From assembly GCA_949152475.1 (NCBI GenBank), contig OX424555.1, positions 16,572,868 through 16,636,867 of the forward strand: 64,000 nt of DNA, given 5' to 3'. Shown here piece by piece: positions 22,681-34,680 of the stretch. The notes below the pieces were generated by a model, which was not told the origin of the DNA, did not search any database, and saw nothing but the letters and a program-made list of their open reading frames with translations. This DNA comes from Terebella lapidaria (Eukaryota > Annelida > Polychaeta > Terebellida > Terebellidae). The position numbers and the translations under genes were made by a program. The first letter of the stretch is position 1. Each line of letters starts with the position of its first letter.

Positions 22681-24550
22681 AGAAAAATACAATTTCTCTT
22701 TTGCGGAACAAACGGGTGCCATAAAATCACAAGCCTACTGGTATATATTTGTGATCAATTAGAAGATTTTGCTTGGAATTAATATTGCTAAAACGTACAA
22801 AAAGTAAAACATATCAAATGGCATGAATGAACCTGTTATTAAACAAAACTGAAAATAACCTGTAATACATTATCATTCTTTATCATTATGGATTCTCTAT
22901 AGCTATACGCAGCTTAGAGATGTGTGGCATATGTGTCACACAGTCGGCTATACCCAATATTAGATGCATTGTTGAAATATCTTTGAAAAATGACCCCCAA
23001 TGAGCTTTTCAGAATCACCAGGTCCCGAGGCACATGTGGCATAATCGGTGATACATGGGACCTAATCATAATAAAGGTTCTCATAAATCACAAAACATGG
23101 AACATTCCATACAATAGAAGGAGAAACCGTAGCAGTACTTTAATGGGATTGTTGTGGTTGATCACGTGCAGGTACCTGGGATTCCTGTCATTTCCTTATT
23201 AACCATATATTTTATTTGCCAAACTCAAATGACAGTAATGAACTCAGTAAACCGAACAGACAGGTATTTATTGCATTGATGTGGTGCATATCTGGACGTG
23301 CAAAAATACACCCATCCAAAGAGAATATAGATTTACATGATAAACTTGTTGGCAACGTGTGGTATCTTACAGTTTCTACATTATGTTGATATCAATTGTG
23401 AAGATATTGTTATAATTCTTATTTGCCAATTTTGAACCTGAACAACGATCACAATGGGTACTCATGATGCGCTGAATGTACAAGTGAATAAAATGATTAT
23501 GAAAAATATTTACATTAATTGGCATTTCGTGCAATGTATCCCAAAGCAGCCATGGCCTTGGGAGGAGGGAGGGGGGGGGGGGAGGCATTGATTTTTTTTT
23601 CAAACCTATATGATGAATTTTGAAACGAGTGGCCTTAACCTTTACTTGCCTAACGATTTTCACGGTAACAATCTGAATTTTTAAGAAACATGTTATGTTC
23701 AACATTGCCATACGATGCCCCGAAATATGATTATTTCGGGATGTGATATACCACAATGCCAAAATGGGGGCGGGGCATACGGAAATGAAAGAGATGTGCA
23801 CTTTTACCTCATCGGTTTTAAAGCTACTGCCTTCGAATATATACAATATTATTTTCAAAACCAAATTTTTGTGGAAAACATCTGATGCAATATAACCAAA
23901 GGTGTGCTCAATGATTTTGACGATTACAGTCCGCCCGAGTTGTCTTTTCATCCGTTATAATACACATTTTGCACCGGTTTTGTAAATAAACATACGGAGT
24001 GTATGCATGAAACCCGAATGTAAACAAATGCCCAAATCATGCTTAAAGGTCCACATCGAGTACATTTTCCAGTTCGCAGGGGCATATATAATGTAGTTAT
24101 GAAAAAATAATCTGTAATATACCATGATATACATGGAATTGTCAGTCTATCTCGCATTTCCATGCATTGTTTACATCTGCGTGTGATGGATACAGTTCCT
24201 GTATTTACGCAAGAACCGCGTGTTCAATTGAGCAAAATTTCCCTGAGGACTGGTTGTTTTCATTACATTTGATGTGAGTATGTCTCATTCAGTTAATTTA
24301 GCATGTTTAATGTGAAATATAGTTTTAAGAAAATATTGACTGGTTTCGAAGGCAGTTGCTTTGATATACTTTGATGTTCCCATGCCTGAGGTAATCATAC
24401 GTTGACACAAAGAAATCGTGATATTCAGAAAACAGATAAATATCTAATTCTATAAAAGTGATGATGGTATTGCTTTGGTACAGCAATCGATCTGAGTGAT
24501 GTCATTAATGATATATTCCATGTTCAAACTAATATTAAAGTGATGATATT
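22680..24550. other. Unit A region with exon-like blocks and weak ORFs
   Basis: 22890-23060 resembles the FPS island of the partial units: shared GTGTCACACAGTC and an end CATAATCG|GTGATAC. A 191-codon minus frame (23376-23951, MKRQLGRTVIV...) is not intact in unit B or unit C, so I doubt it is coding. A G run lies at 23571-23582. A 71-codon minus frame at 23948-24163 is kept in unit B, but A and B are too similar for this to count. Confidence 0.3.
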
Positions 24551-24557
24551 GACCATA

Positions 24558-25614
24558 AGACAGGGTGACTTTGGCCCAGTTATTTCATAGCTATTTATTT
24601 TCAGTGGCTTTTTATATATGGACAGTTTTATTGTTCAAACCATATCTCTCAAGTGGGCATTTGACAATGCGCATAACCATACATAGCAGTGATGCTTATC
24701 ATGGTCAAGCATGGAAACATGTCATGCAACAGTGTATAATATCACGATGGGGTGACTTTGGCCCACTGTCATAAATGATGCATCCAAGTTCTAACAAGTG
24801 TTTAATCCACTATCGTTTGAAAATTATAGTTTCAGCTATACTTCCAGCTGATGACCCCCAAATTCTCGACCGTATGTGATAATAGGAAATTTAGGTCGTA
24901 CAATCAATATCATCGGTCGTCTATTAAATGATGGGGAATTGGCCACAGAGAAACACAAAAATTATAAGGGAAGTCAATCAGGAATATAATGATATTTTAT
25001 CAATAATCATTGATTAACACATATGATTGCTAATTTGTCATAATTGTGATTTGATCTTTCACAGGGTTTTCACTATGATCGTGACACATTTCCTGAGCGA
25101 CAACTCACTGAAATGATTGAAATCTAGCGCCATACTATGATGTTAAACCTTGAAATCCCAAAAATCATAGAACCATGAACCCCAAATTTTTGGCATACGA
25201 CGAAGCTTAGTCATACACCCACGTGGTATGGAGGATAATGCTATATCCAGGGTATACTTCTTGTAGTCAATGTAGTGCTTCTGAGAAGCGATTTTCGATA
25301 TCGCAAAGCAACTTTGAAAAATATATAGTGCATTTCAAGCAAAATATTTGCGGAATGGCGACTGGGCCAAAGTCACCATTTCCCCATGATTTTTAGATAG
25401 GTGAATACAATTTTTCAGTTTGACCTGCTGGTGGGTTTCTGAAGCTCAACGTTTAGGTGGTCAGCTGAAGTGACATACTAGTGACAATATACATTGTATA
25501 TTGTCAAGAAAACATCATAAAACGCATTACCGAGCAGCCATAATTTTATGATATCATGACTAAACTTGATTTGGGGCAAAAGTCACCATACAGGGCCAAA
25601 TTCAGACCCCGTCT
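24558..25614. mobile_element. Non-autonomous pogo-like element, unit A copy
   Basis: The ends are AGACAGGGTGACTTTGGCCC and (complement) AGACGGGGTCTGAATTTGGC. A TA precedes the left end, and the B copy has TA after the right end. GTGACTTTGGCCCA recurs inside near both ends (about 24750 and 25365). No transposase fragment is seen. The motif style and TA target match the pogo group. Confidence 0.65.
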
Positions 25615-25689
25615 TTCGTTACAGAGTATTTTTTTCAATCCTGATTACTAGATGTATAAATGTATATATCACCTGCGCTGATCAGAAAA

Positions 25690-26350
25690 AAAAATAATTG
25701 CACTCATGGAATGTCTTTCGGTGGAAGGAAATCATGTGGATTCCCGGTAAAATTAGTATTTGAAAATTACTCTGGTTTTCTTTTCTCACGCATTAAGTGC
25801 AGATACAGAAAAGCAGTTCCACATTACAAAGATTCAATTTAGCAACCAATCACTTCCAATTACTGCAAGTTGCATGAAGCTCGGGGACAATTTGAATCTG
25901 TTAATTGTTTGCCGACTATATTATGGCCACTAAACTACAATCATTTTTTTGGGCCAAATAATTAGTTGTGCAGACACTCGCACATATATGTACCTGAGTG
26001 AGTACATTTGTTAGTAGCTGCAGAAACAAGAACTATTCCAACACAACTCACGCCATAAATAATGAACTTCAGCACACCCGTCACTGTCATGAGTAAACGG
26101 AAACTGTGACAAAAATGCAAAGCAACCCATATCACTCTGTTAATGTTGTATGTAAAACACTGTGGTGGCCACGACGTCATTGTCCAGTGCAATAATACAC
26201 ATACAGACTGTAAAAAGGAAATTTTTCTCACTTTTCATGTTTGGTGGTAATTTCATTTGTAGGGTTTGGAGCCAACAGAGACCTTGATACAACTTTGAAG
26301 GTTTAGTTGCAGAGAATTTTTTCTTTTGTTTTCCTCGGTATTTTAGCATG
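25690..26350 (-). repeat. K-N module, diverged unit A copy
   Basis: The K core is conserved (CACTTCCAATTACTGCAAG at about 25848) but the K frame is broken. N lies at 26100-26300. On the minus strand N follows a pyrimidine-rich acceptor (CCTTTTTACAG) and reads CMCIIALDNDVVATTVFY, comparable with FFRLDNDTKATAEFY at about 22440. Matching copies are at 53150 and 63240. Confidence 0.45.
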
Positions 26351-26756
26351 GGAGGTATACAAAATTACTTGTCGTCTTTGACACGCACTTAGATTGAGCG
26401 ATCTTAATAGTTTGCATTTCGATCTGATCAATTATACATATTATATTGATATACGTTAATTCAAAAGGAAGTTCAGAAAGCCGAGTGGTTGTTTAAGAGC
26501 CACTGTTTACTGTCACGCGGAGGAGTTATTGTACAGTTGCATTCGATATGTAAGAACATGAAAGAATACAATATTATGCACATAGCGTCAATACTACTGA
26601 CTTGAATAGTGGGGAACCGCTTGTGTCGATTTCTTTCTTTTTTTGCCAAAGATTCCACCTGTCAATGTATTATCATGTATCAAGCCAAAGCTATTGTTGC
26701 TGCAAGAATTCACTCCGTTCATAGCGTTTCAGTTGACAAATTCGATGCTTTCAGAA

Positions 26757-27140
26757 TTCACCTATACTCTGCATCTCGATGAAATTCACTGTGCGCATGA
26801 GAGAAAAAAAAAATCAACACTTAGTCTAGTATCCTTCTGACAGCTGATGTACCATGATGGTTGCAGTTTCAGCTTTCAGTGATCCTCGTCTTCCACGAAA
26901 GCAATTGCGAAATTGTGTTCTGTAGAATGGCGATGTCCTCGTTTTATGCTTGACAGGGACTCTACTGGGGTAATCTGTCAATACCACGTGTCATGACACG
27001 AAGTTTGTCATTCTTCTCTGGACACAGAATTCGAAAAAGGCAATTTGCCGACAGCTAACGCTGAAATGGAAACCTCAGACGGCTAAATATAACGTCGTGT
27101 GTGAACGTCGAGATAGAAAGAATACAGTTTGGAAATGGTG
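26757..27140 (-). repeat. Inverted M island
   Basis: This block is the reverse complement of the M block seen at 34273-34670, including the GTCATGACACG landmark and its flank GATGAAATTCACTGTGCGC. Direct-orientation sequence resumes at CAATTCTCACTTATGAATTG. The same inversion is present at about 40470-40812. Confidence 0.7.
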
Positions 27141-28526
27141 AAATGGTTTCAATTCTCACTTATGAATTGTTAATGAGCAATCGAGTTGTGGTTTAGTGAA
27201 TCACAATCACTCTAATATTGTGTGCATGCGATGACACAGATGACGACCGCGATGAATGCATAACAACGGAAATGAGCGAGAAGTCCATGAAAACTATAAA
27301 CATATATATATGTTTACATTGCACACAAATTTCGTTTGTTCAATATATATACTTTTTTGTTTAAACAGTTTCCTAGTCGGAATAGGAATACGAATAGATT
27401 GGGTTCGTGTGGCAGGTGTGCCACACAGTCAAATCAGTATCATTTTTCAAACCTGTTTTCAATGGCAGCAGACCAGCTTTTCCAATAGCTACAGAATACC
27501 CAGGCACAGTGTGACATAATAGGTAATATATGGGACATCACAAATACGGCATTGTTCAATGAACAGAGATGAAGGAAAATAGTCTTGGTCAGTCCTATGG
27601 TATTACTTTCATGTGGTTGATTAGCATGCTAATTTGAACAATTGTGATCTCCCCCAGTCCCATATTCAAAATGACTTGATTTTATTGGAAATAGACAGTG
27701 TCATCCTTACAAGTACATGTATACTAAGTACCTGTCACTGACCATCTAGAGAACAATATGAGCCAGCCAAACAGTGTACAGATCCCCAATTATTCTTTAA
27801 TTAGGAAATATTTGCTACAACATTTTATATAGCGGTAAGCCACAGGCCCTCAAAACGGACTTGTGGCTATAGAAAATTATAGTCAATAGCGTATGTCCAC
27901 ATGGGAGCTTATAACTTATTTGACAACATTCTAAACAGCCCTAAAGCATGTTATACGGTATTAGACGGTCATGATTACCTCTACTCGAGAAATCGGAAGT
28001 AGTGGCATACATTTGTTGTGGCCATGTGTATATCAACGGAGTAACTAGTGTGATATAAATTCAATAATTTCAATGAAACAACTGAAATAATGCATTCTAG
28101 GAAAAAGTCAAGCTCAACAAAATTTACATGCTTGATGAATGTTGTTTTCTGTTGTCTGGCTAAAGGTCCCCTGGGCATTCTTTGGTCGTGATTCTTTACA
28201 CCCTGATAAAGAAGATACAGAACATTTTCAATGATTTCCCCTGATTACTACATGTATAATACCTGCACTGTACAGAACACTAAAATGAATTGCACTCACG
28301 CAAATATCTTCCAGTTGAAGAAAATCACATGGATTCCCGGTGAAATTAGTAACTGAAAATTGCTCTGGTTTTTCTTCTATGTATTCGGTGCAGATGTAGC
28401 AAAGCAATTCCGTCTTCACAAGAACTCAATTTAGCGACCAATCACTTCCAATTACTGCACGTTGCTTGGACCCTGGGACAACTGAGTCTGGATGATTTGT
28501 GGGACCGTATTAGTTGATCTTGTAGT
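27140..28526. repeat. Partial unit D: FPS block to K
   Basis: Contains the plus-strand FPS island at about 27368-27520 (after TTTAAACAG, ending CATAATAG|GTAATA; one in-frame stop), the CTCCCCCAGTCCC block and the K block (28228-28430, minus frame with EDIC|GTGAGT). The K-N module is cut at 28527 by the Tigger insertion. Confidence 0.6.
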
Positions 28527-28527
28527 A

Positions 28528-30030
28528 CAGTACCAACGCGATTAACCGTCACCCGATTAACCGAATTTCGATTATCCGACATAATGTCATGTCCCCCGAA
28601 CTTTTTTGCGATTTTCCGAATTTTTTGCAAGATATCTTGAGATTTCGGATAATGACACAAGTCTGTATCATTGAACAGAAATTTCGTTCAGGCGGTCGCG
28701 GTATTGAAGACAGACCGTGATCGTTGATTGCAATCAGCCAATTGCCAATCATGAATGCACTTCATGTACATGAATTTGAAAGGAGATTACCACCTTTAAT
28801 CATGCTTTGATGCACACGAGACTTTTTGAGGTGACACGGCAGCCGCGCAGCAGATCAGGCGAGTAGATCTGATCACATGACACGGGCTTTGTTACCGTAC
28901 CTTCAAACATGTTGCAATTGCAATTGATAATCAGCTATCGTGTATAAAAGTGGTCTCCGTTGTCTACTGTTCATCATTCACATAGAACTGATTAAACTGA
29001 ACAATCATGGCTGGTGTTAAACGCAAACGTGTTGTGCTATCAATCGCAGACAAACTTGAAATCATAAAAAACTTAAATCAGGTGTTACTGCTAGCGTTAT
29101 CAGTGAACTATACAAGGTCGGACGTTCTACGATCACGGACATTAAAAAACAAAAGGAAAATCTTATCAGTTTCAGTATGTCACAACCTAGCTGTAAAAAA
29201 ACAAAACTTCGCAAAACAATGAAATCTTGTGAGTCAAAAGAAATGGAAACAGCGTTATACACGTGGTTCTGCCAAGAACGTGCTAAAGGCTCACCGATTA
29301 GTGGTGACATTCTGACTGAAAAGGCCCGTTTCTTCCACACAAAAAATTCACGGTGATGATGGCACTTTCTCCGCCTCTGGTGGCTGGCTGACACATTTCA
29401 AGGACCGACATGGAATACGAGAACTCGTTGTTTCTGGTGAAAAGTTATCTGCTGACACTTCTGTTATTGACGAATTTCTTAACGTCACTGTTCCCTCTCT
29501 GATGACGACGCACAATCTGACACGTGAACAAATCTATAACGCTGACGAAACTGGACTGTTCTGGAAAGCCCTGCCTGACCGCACGCTCGCTGCTGCCCAC
29601 GAGTCGTCCATCGGTGGACACAAAGTTTCAAAAGAACGTGTCACGGTTTTGCCACAGGTTCACAGGTTCCCACAAGTTAAAAGCCACTCGTCCTCGGAAA
29701 ATCCGCGAACCCTCGCTGCCTAAAGCACGTCAATCGCCGTAACCTGCCCGTCCTGTATCGCAGTCAAGCCAAAGCCTGGATGACAGGTGAATTGTTTCAG
29801 ACCTGGTTTGCCAGTGATTTTGTCCCCGTTGTTCGTCGCCATCTTTCATCCCTTGGACTCCCCAAACGTGCTGTCCTGTTAATTGACAATTGCCCTGCCC
29901 ACCCCCCAAATCTCCAGTCTGATGACGGCGAGATTAAGTGTGTCTTTCTGCCCCCAAACACCACGGCGCTCATCCAACCCCTAGACGGGGGCATCATTGC
30001 CAGCTTCAAGCAGTGTTACAAATGTTAGTT
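28528..30030 (+). mobile_element. Tigger-type DNA transposon, 3' truncated
   Basis: It begins CAGTACCAACGCGATTAACC, directly after a TA, and its first 100 bp repeat the Tigger-like ATTAACCG / GATTATCCG themes. The transposase starts at 29007. No complementary right end is found before unit sequence resumes at about 30826, and about 1.1 kb of the expected unit sequence is missing, so a deletion removed the right part. Confidence 0.8.
29007..30024 (+). pseudogene. Tigger-like transposase, broken
   Basis: CENP-B/Tigger family DDE transposase. MAGVKRKRVVLSIADKLEII followed in another frame by GVTASVISELYKVGRSTITD is the N-terminal helix-turn-helix. TALYTWFCQERAKGSPISGD and GWLTHFKDRHGI form the second DNA-binding domain. 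The catalytic motifs are YNADETGLFW, VLLIDNCPAHP and LIQPLDGGIIASFK. About three to four frameshifts are seen (near 29080, 29340, 29650 and 29700), and the protein stops at ...FKQCYK, short of the usual C-terminus. Confidence 0.85.
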
Positions 30031-30825
30031 GTGTGTCAAATGATGTGTGAGACAATGATATATTGGGTATTGTGGGGAGGGGGGGGGGGGGGGGGGTTGG
30101 GTTGGGTTGTTGACATGCAAATTATTCAACAAAATTTAACTTTCACACTTAGCATTATATAGGGATCATCAATGAATTCATGTTATTTGTTGTGGCCATG
30201 GCAACTGGGCCCTCTGCAATTATGGTTGCTACCATCGATATATAGGTTAAAGGAAACAAATAAAACAGTGCATAGTCGATGGTGGTGACAAATATTCCTT
30301 TTTTTCTTAGTTTTGTGTGTTCCTTTTTTTCTTAGTTTTTTCCCCCTATGGCTTATGTATTGAAAGTTGCCCTATGGTCCATAATACCAATCGATGACAT
30401 GAAAATCTGTACATTTCATCCCCCAAACAAATATTCGTTAATTTTATTGAGGCATTCTTGGGCCATATATGTTACAATATAAATCGGCATTGACCGATCA
30501 GAGTCACTTTGCATGTGACTAACGCGCACCACTCCTATGGGATGCTGGTATTCGAAGAGGGGGGGGGGGGGGGGGAGAAGATTTTTTTTTAAAATCCCGG
30601 GTTAGTAACTTGATAATATCGACTTAGTATATCGATAATGTATCTCAAATAAAATGTAAATTTTATTTTATTTTAAAATGAATTTCTATGGATAGACCAA
30701 AATGCTGTGTTAAAGCACTAAATAAGTGGCGGCCGCCAGATAATTATGTGACGGCCGCCAGATAATTATGTGGCGGCCGCCACTTAAATATATTTTCACA
30801 CCTGGCACTAACGGTCTTCCGTACA
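30030..30825. other. Unique stretch with two long G runs and a GC-rich triple repeat
   Basis: G runs lie at 30079-30096 and 30559-30575. At 30723-30786 three GCGGCCGC-centred units spaced by AGATAATTATGT form a 64-bp imperfect palindrome with perfect 16-bp ends (TAAGTGGCGGCCGCCA). No gene seen. This stretch is not in the other units. Confidence 0.5.
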
Positions 30826-32620
30826 TTTCAGCGTCAGCTGTCGGCAAATTGTCGTTTTCTTCCAAGTTTGTGTCCAGAGAAGAATGACAAACTTCGTGTC
30901 ATGACACATGGTATTGACAGATTACCCCAGTAGAGTCCCTGTCAAGCATGAAACGAGGACATCTCCATTCTACAGAACACAATTTCGCAAATGCTTTCGT
31001 GGAAGACGAGGACCACTGAAAACTGAAACTGCGGTCATCAAGGTACATTAGCTCTGAAGAGGACACTGGTTTGGGATTTTTTTAATCCTCTGACTACAGT
31101 GAATTACATCGAGTAGACATGTGTAGGTCATATCAATTCTCACTTATAATTTTTTAATAAGCAATCAAATTGTCTTGATTTATCGACATAACATCTCAAT
31201 TTATCGAGATAATATCTCGATTTATAGAGATGTTAACTCGAGAATATTAGGATATTTTATAAAGACAACTCATTCGATTTATCGACAGAGCACAAATTTG
31301 TGTAATTTCGAAATTTGCCATGACATTGTGACTGAATCATGTGTAATATTAGTTCATCACATTTCCCTTTTTACATTCATTTCACGAGCTATAATGTACT
31401 TACCTATACTTGTAATTAAGTTAAGACTGACGTGCATTGTCTGGTTTCAAAGACAAATTCAAACCTAATTTGTCAGTCACAATACAATATCCAGGTACAC
31501 GGGTGTGTCTTATTTTTGTCATGCAAAGTCCATTGGACTCGCCAACATAGGATGCCTGGATCATGCCTTGACATTGCGGATACTATCACAGGCAACACAT
31601 GATGTAACATGTCGCTGCAGTCCATTGTACATAGCTGAGGTAATGGCGGATGTACAAGGTGTGTAGGTGACACAAAGGAGGATCGTATCAATAGAAACTT
31701 CAATAGAGCTGTTGGTTTATGAAAACTGACACTCTATCAAAACCACCTTCATTCGTATACAAGCAACATGCAGCTATCGATCTAGCAGGTTGTCGATACG
31801 GGAGCTGTTACTGAAATTCTAGGAACAACATTAGTCGATGGCATCATATACTTATGAACTTGAATGTACTAATACATAATCCAGTTATACTGTATAATGC
31901 AGTATTCAGTATTTCTGTATATGTACTAATACATAATCTACAAATAGTTATACTGTATAATGTAGTATTTAGTTAACACAATCAGTTTGAGGTCGGGTTT
32001 GGAGGCTTTATAGGGGAATGGTTGGAAAAAAATCACTCTTTGTTAAAGGGATAATCATAATGCATAAAATAATCATAAACTAGTAGCAATATGGGTATCC
32101 CCACACGTAGATTTAAATAAAGTTGTGACCATTAGCATGCACATAAGAATATGCATCCTTTTCAGGAAATAAGGTAAACGGTTTTATATTTCTATTATTT
32201 TGCATTTCTGCTATTGACTCAATTCCTTCATGGCTAGTTCGGAGTTTTTTTTATTCTAACCATATCGACATCATAATTAATTTTAGCTCAATGTTATTAT
32301 GAGTGGATTGATCCTAATATTTCAAGACAGTAATATGGGAACTTTCGCAACGATTTTACAACTTTTAGGTTGCTCCAAGATTCAAAACCGTATTATGTAG
32401 CCAGTTTGAATCTTTCTAAACTTTTTTCGTGTAGGTGATTTGCCTTGATCATAGAAGCAATACTGTGAAACTTTACAACTCAAAGGCCAACGAAAAGATT
32501 CAGGTAACAGAAATAAACAGAATATACAAAGATTGCAATGACTCTGGTTCAGTGATTAATTAAGTATTAAAAATCGGGAGGCCTTATGTTTTTGTCCGTT
32601 GTTTTGTCGTTTTTTGAAAA
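30826..32620. repeat. Partial unit D continued: M to T-rich block
   Basis: Colinear with 12745-14450 of unit A: partial M, P island (31500-31680, minus frame CTMDCSDMLHHVLPVIV), and an AT-rich segment with repeated CTCGATTTAT / ATCTCGA. The P donor is GT to AT in this copy. Confidence 0.7.
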
Positions 32621-32629
32621 AAAAAATTA

Positions 32630-34680
32630 TATAGCAGTGAGCCACAAGTCCTCAAAATGAAGGTTATAGGAAATGATAGCATACGTCCATATTGGAGTAT
32701 ACAAGTTATACAGTATTAGATGGCCATGATTATCCCTATTCGAGGAATCGGAAGTAGTGGCATACATGTTTGGGGCCATGTGTATATCAACGGAATAACG
32801 AGTGTGATATAAATTCAATAATTTCAATGAAACAGCTGTAAAAATGCAATATGGGACGAAAATTAAGCTCAACACAATGTACATGTTCGATGAATGTTGT
32901 TTTCGATTGTCTGTCTAAAGGTCCCCTGGGCATTCTTTCGTCGTGATTCTTTACACCCTGATAAATAAGATACAGAACATTTTCAATGATTTCCCCTGAT
33001 TACTATATGCATAATATCTGTACTGTTCAGAAAACTCAAATGAATTGCACTCACGCAGATATCTTCATGGATTCCCGGTCAAATTAGTATCTGAAAATTT
33101 CTCCAATTTTTCTTCTTCTATATATTCAGCGCAGATGTATCAGAGCAATTTCGTCTTCACAAGAACTCAATTTAGCGACCAATCACTCCCAATTACTGCA
33201 AGTTGCTTGGACCCTGGGACAACTCGAGCCTGGATAATTTGTGGGACCGTATTAGTTGATCTCGTAGTAGTTAATCTCTACATCGAATATAATATTTCCA
33301 CCAAACTACGAATATTTCCAAATTATTATTGGCCTAATAAGTAGATTACAGATAATCTCGTGTCTGCACCTACAAGATGTACATTAGTAATTGGCATCAG
33401 AGAAAATTATTCCAACAGCAAGGTCGCCATGATTAATGTGCGTTATCACACTCGCCACCGAAAGTCACTGTGAGTAAATACAATATATGATACACCCATG
33501 TTGACATTCAGCATAACGAATGCAAGTCGGACTGGTATGAAAAATGTACGTGGAACGTTGTGTGTATTAGCCTTTGTGTCATTTTCCAATGCAAAAATAA
33601 GCATACAGATTGTCGGACAAGGACAATTTTCTTACCTTCTTTCTACAACGTCAATGTCACGATCAACCTATTATGTCATTTGTGGTGTTATCCGTCGTAA
33701 AGCCAACAAAAAACTGAATACAAATTCGATGCTTTCAGAATTCAAATATTGAAATGGAAAGACAAGCATTGTATGAGTAGTGTATGTGAACATATTGCAG
33801 CACTGTATATTGGTCATATCTTTGAATTTTTTTATGTGCATGTGGGTCAGAGGCATGAATGTGTATCGTGAGGCTATAAATAAGTGTCCATTATGTTATC
33901 AACGATGACGATCATGATAAATTGGGAAAGTCGCTTTAATGAGTTTCTTCTTAACAGAGACTTCGCACGTCAATATATTAGTATGTAGCCATAAACTTTC
34001 AGCCATATACATGTAGCTACTACTGTAGTGAACATTTCCTCCATACATAACAACGTCCCCATACGATTTTGGTTCAAGTATGGAGAGCATGCTTTCTCCA
34101 ATCTCCAACATACATAGAGACCGCGAATGCCAAGACATATTTCGGAGCATCTTTTTCTAGGATATAAATGGGAAATCAGTTCATGAGCGGAAATTATATA
34201 CTCATAATCCTCCTAACTTCCTCGTACCATTCAGATAATTGCGAGGTGGTAAGCTACTATTATCAATAATTCTTGGCGGAAAAATCGAAGTTTCTTCCAA
34301 ACTGTAGTCTTTCTATCTTGACGTTCACACACGACGTTATATTGAGCCGTCTGAGGTTTCCATTTCAACGTCAGCTGTCGGCAAATTGCCGTTTTCTTTC
34401 AAGTTTGTGTCCAGAGAAGAATGACAAACTTCGTGTCATGACACGTGGTATTGACAGATTACCCCAGTAAAGTCCCTGTCAAGCATGTAACGAGGGCATC
34501 TCCATTCTACAGAACACAATGTCGCAAATGCTTTCGTGGAAGATGAGTATCACTGAAAGCTGAAATTGCAACCATCATGGTACATCAGCTGTCAGGAGGA
34601 CACTGGTGCTGATTTTTTTTTCTCCCATGCGCACAGTGAATTTCATCGAGATGGAGAGTATAGGTCATATCAATTCTCAC
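32630..34680. repeat. Partial unit E: K-N and M
   Basis: Starts at TTATATAGCAGTGAGCCAC, matching 10911. It carries a K block with a damaged frame (33040-33200), N (33480-33720) and a direct M (34273-34600). P is absent, and the next unit follows at CAATTCTCACTTATAAATTG. Confidence 0.7.

Larger units (their letters stand above)
10690..26840. repeat. Segmental duplication unit A
   Basis: This region is colinear with unit B (40820-54130) and, more loosely, unit C (54130-64000). Shared landmarks in order are: the CTCCCCCAGTCCC block (10760), K-N (11220-12060), M (12649-12960), P (13390-13550), a T-rich pair of repeats (14430-14720), ORF T (16129), T-prime (17006), foldback (17600), F exon (21407), the YEILSH minisatellite (22568), a TA element (24558) and a diverged K-N (25690-26350). 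A-specific insertions are the two elements at 18165 and 18586. Where A lacks 190 bp of B (49030-49215) the segment is present in C, so A lost it. By eye A and B are nearly identical where aligned. Confidence 0.85.

Noticed and set aside
23376-23951. 191-codon minus-strand ORF in unit A
   Set aside because: Not maintained in units B or C, includes a poly-proline tract that is just the G run read backwards, and has no recognisable domain.
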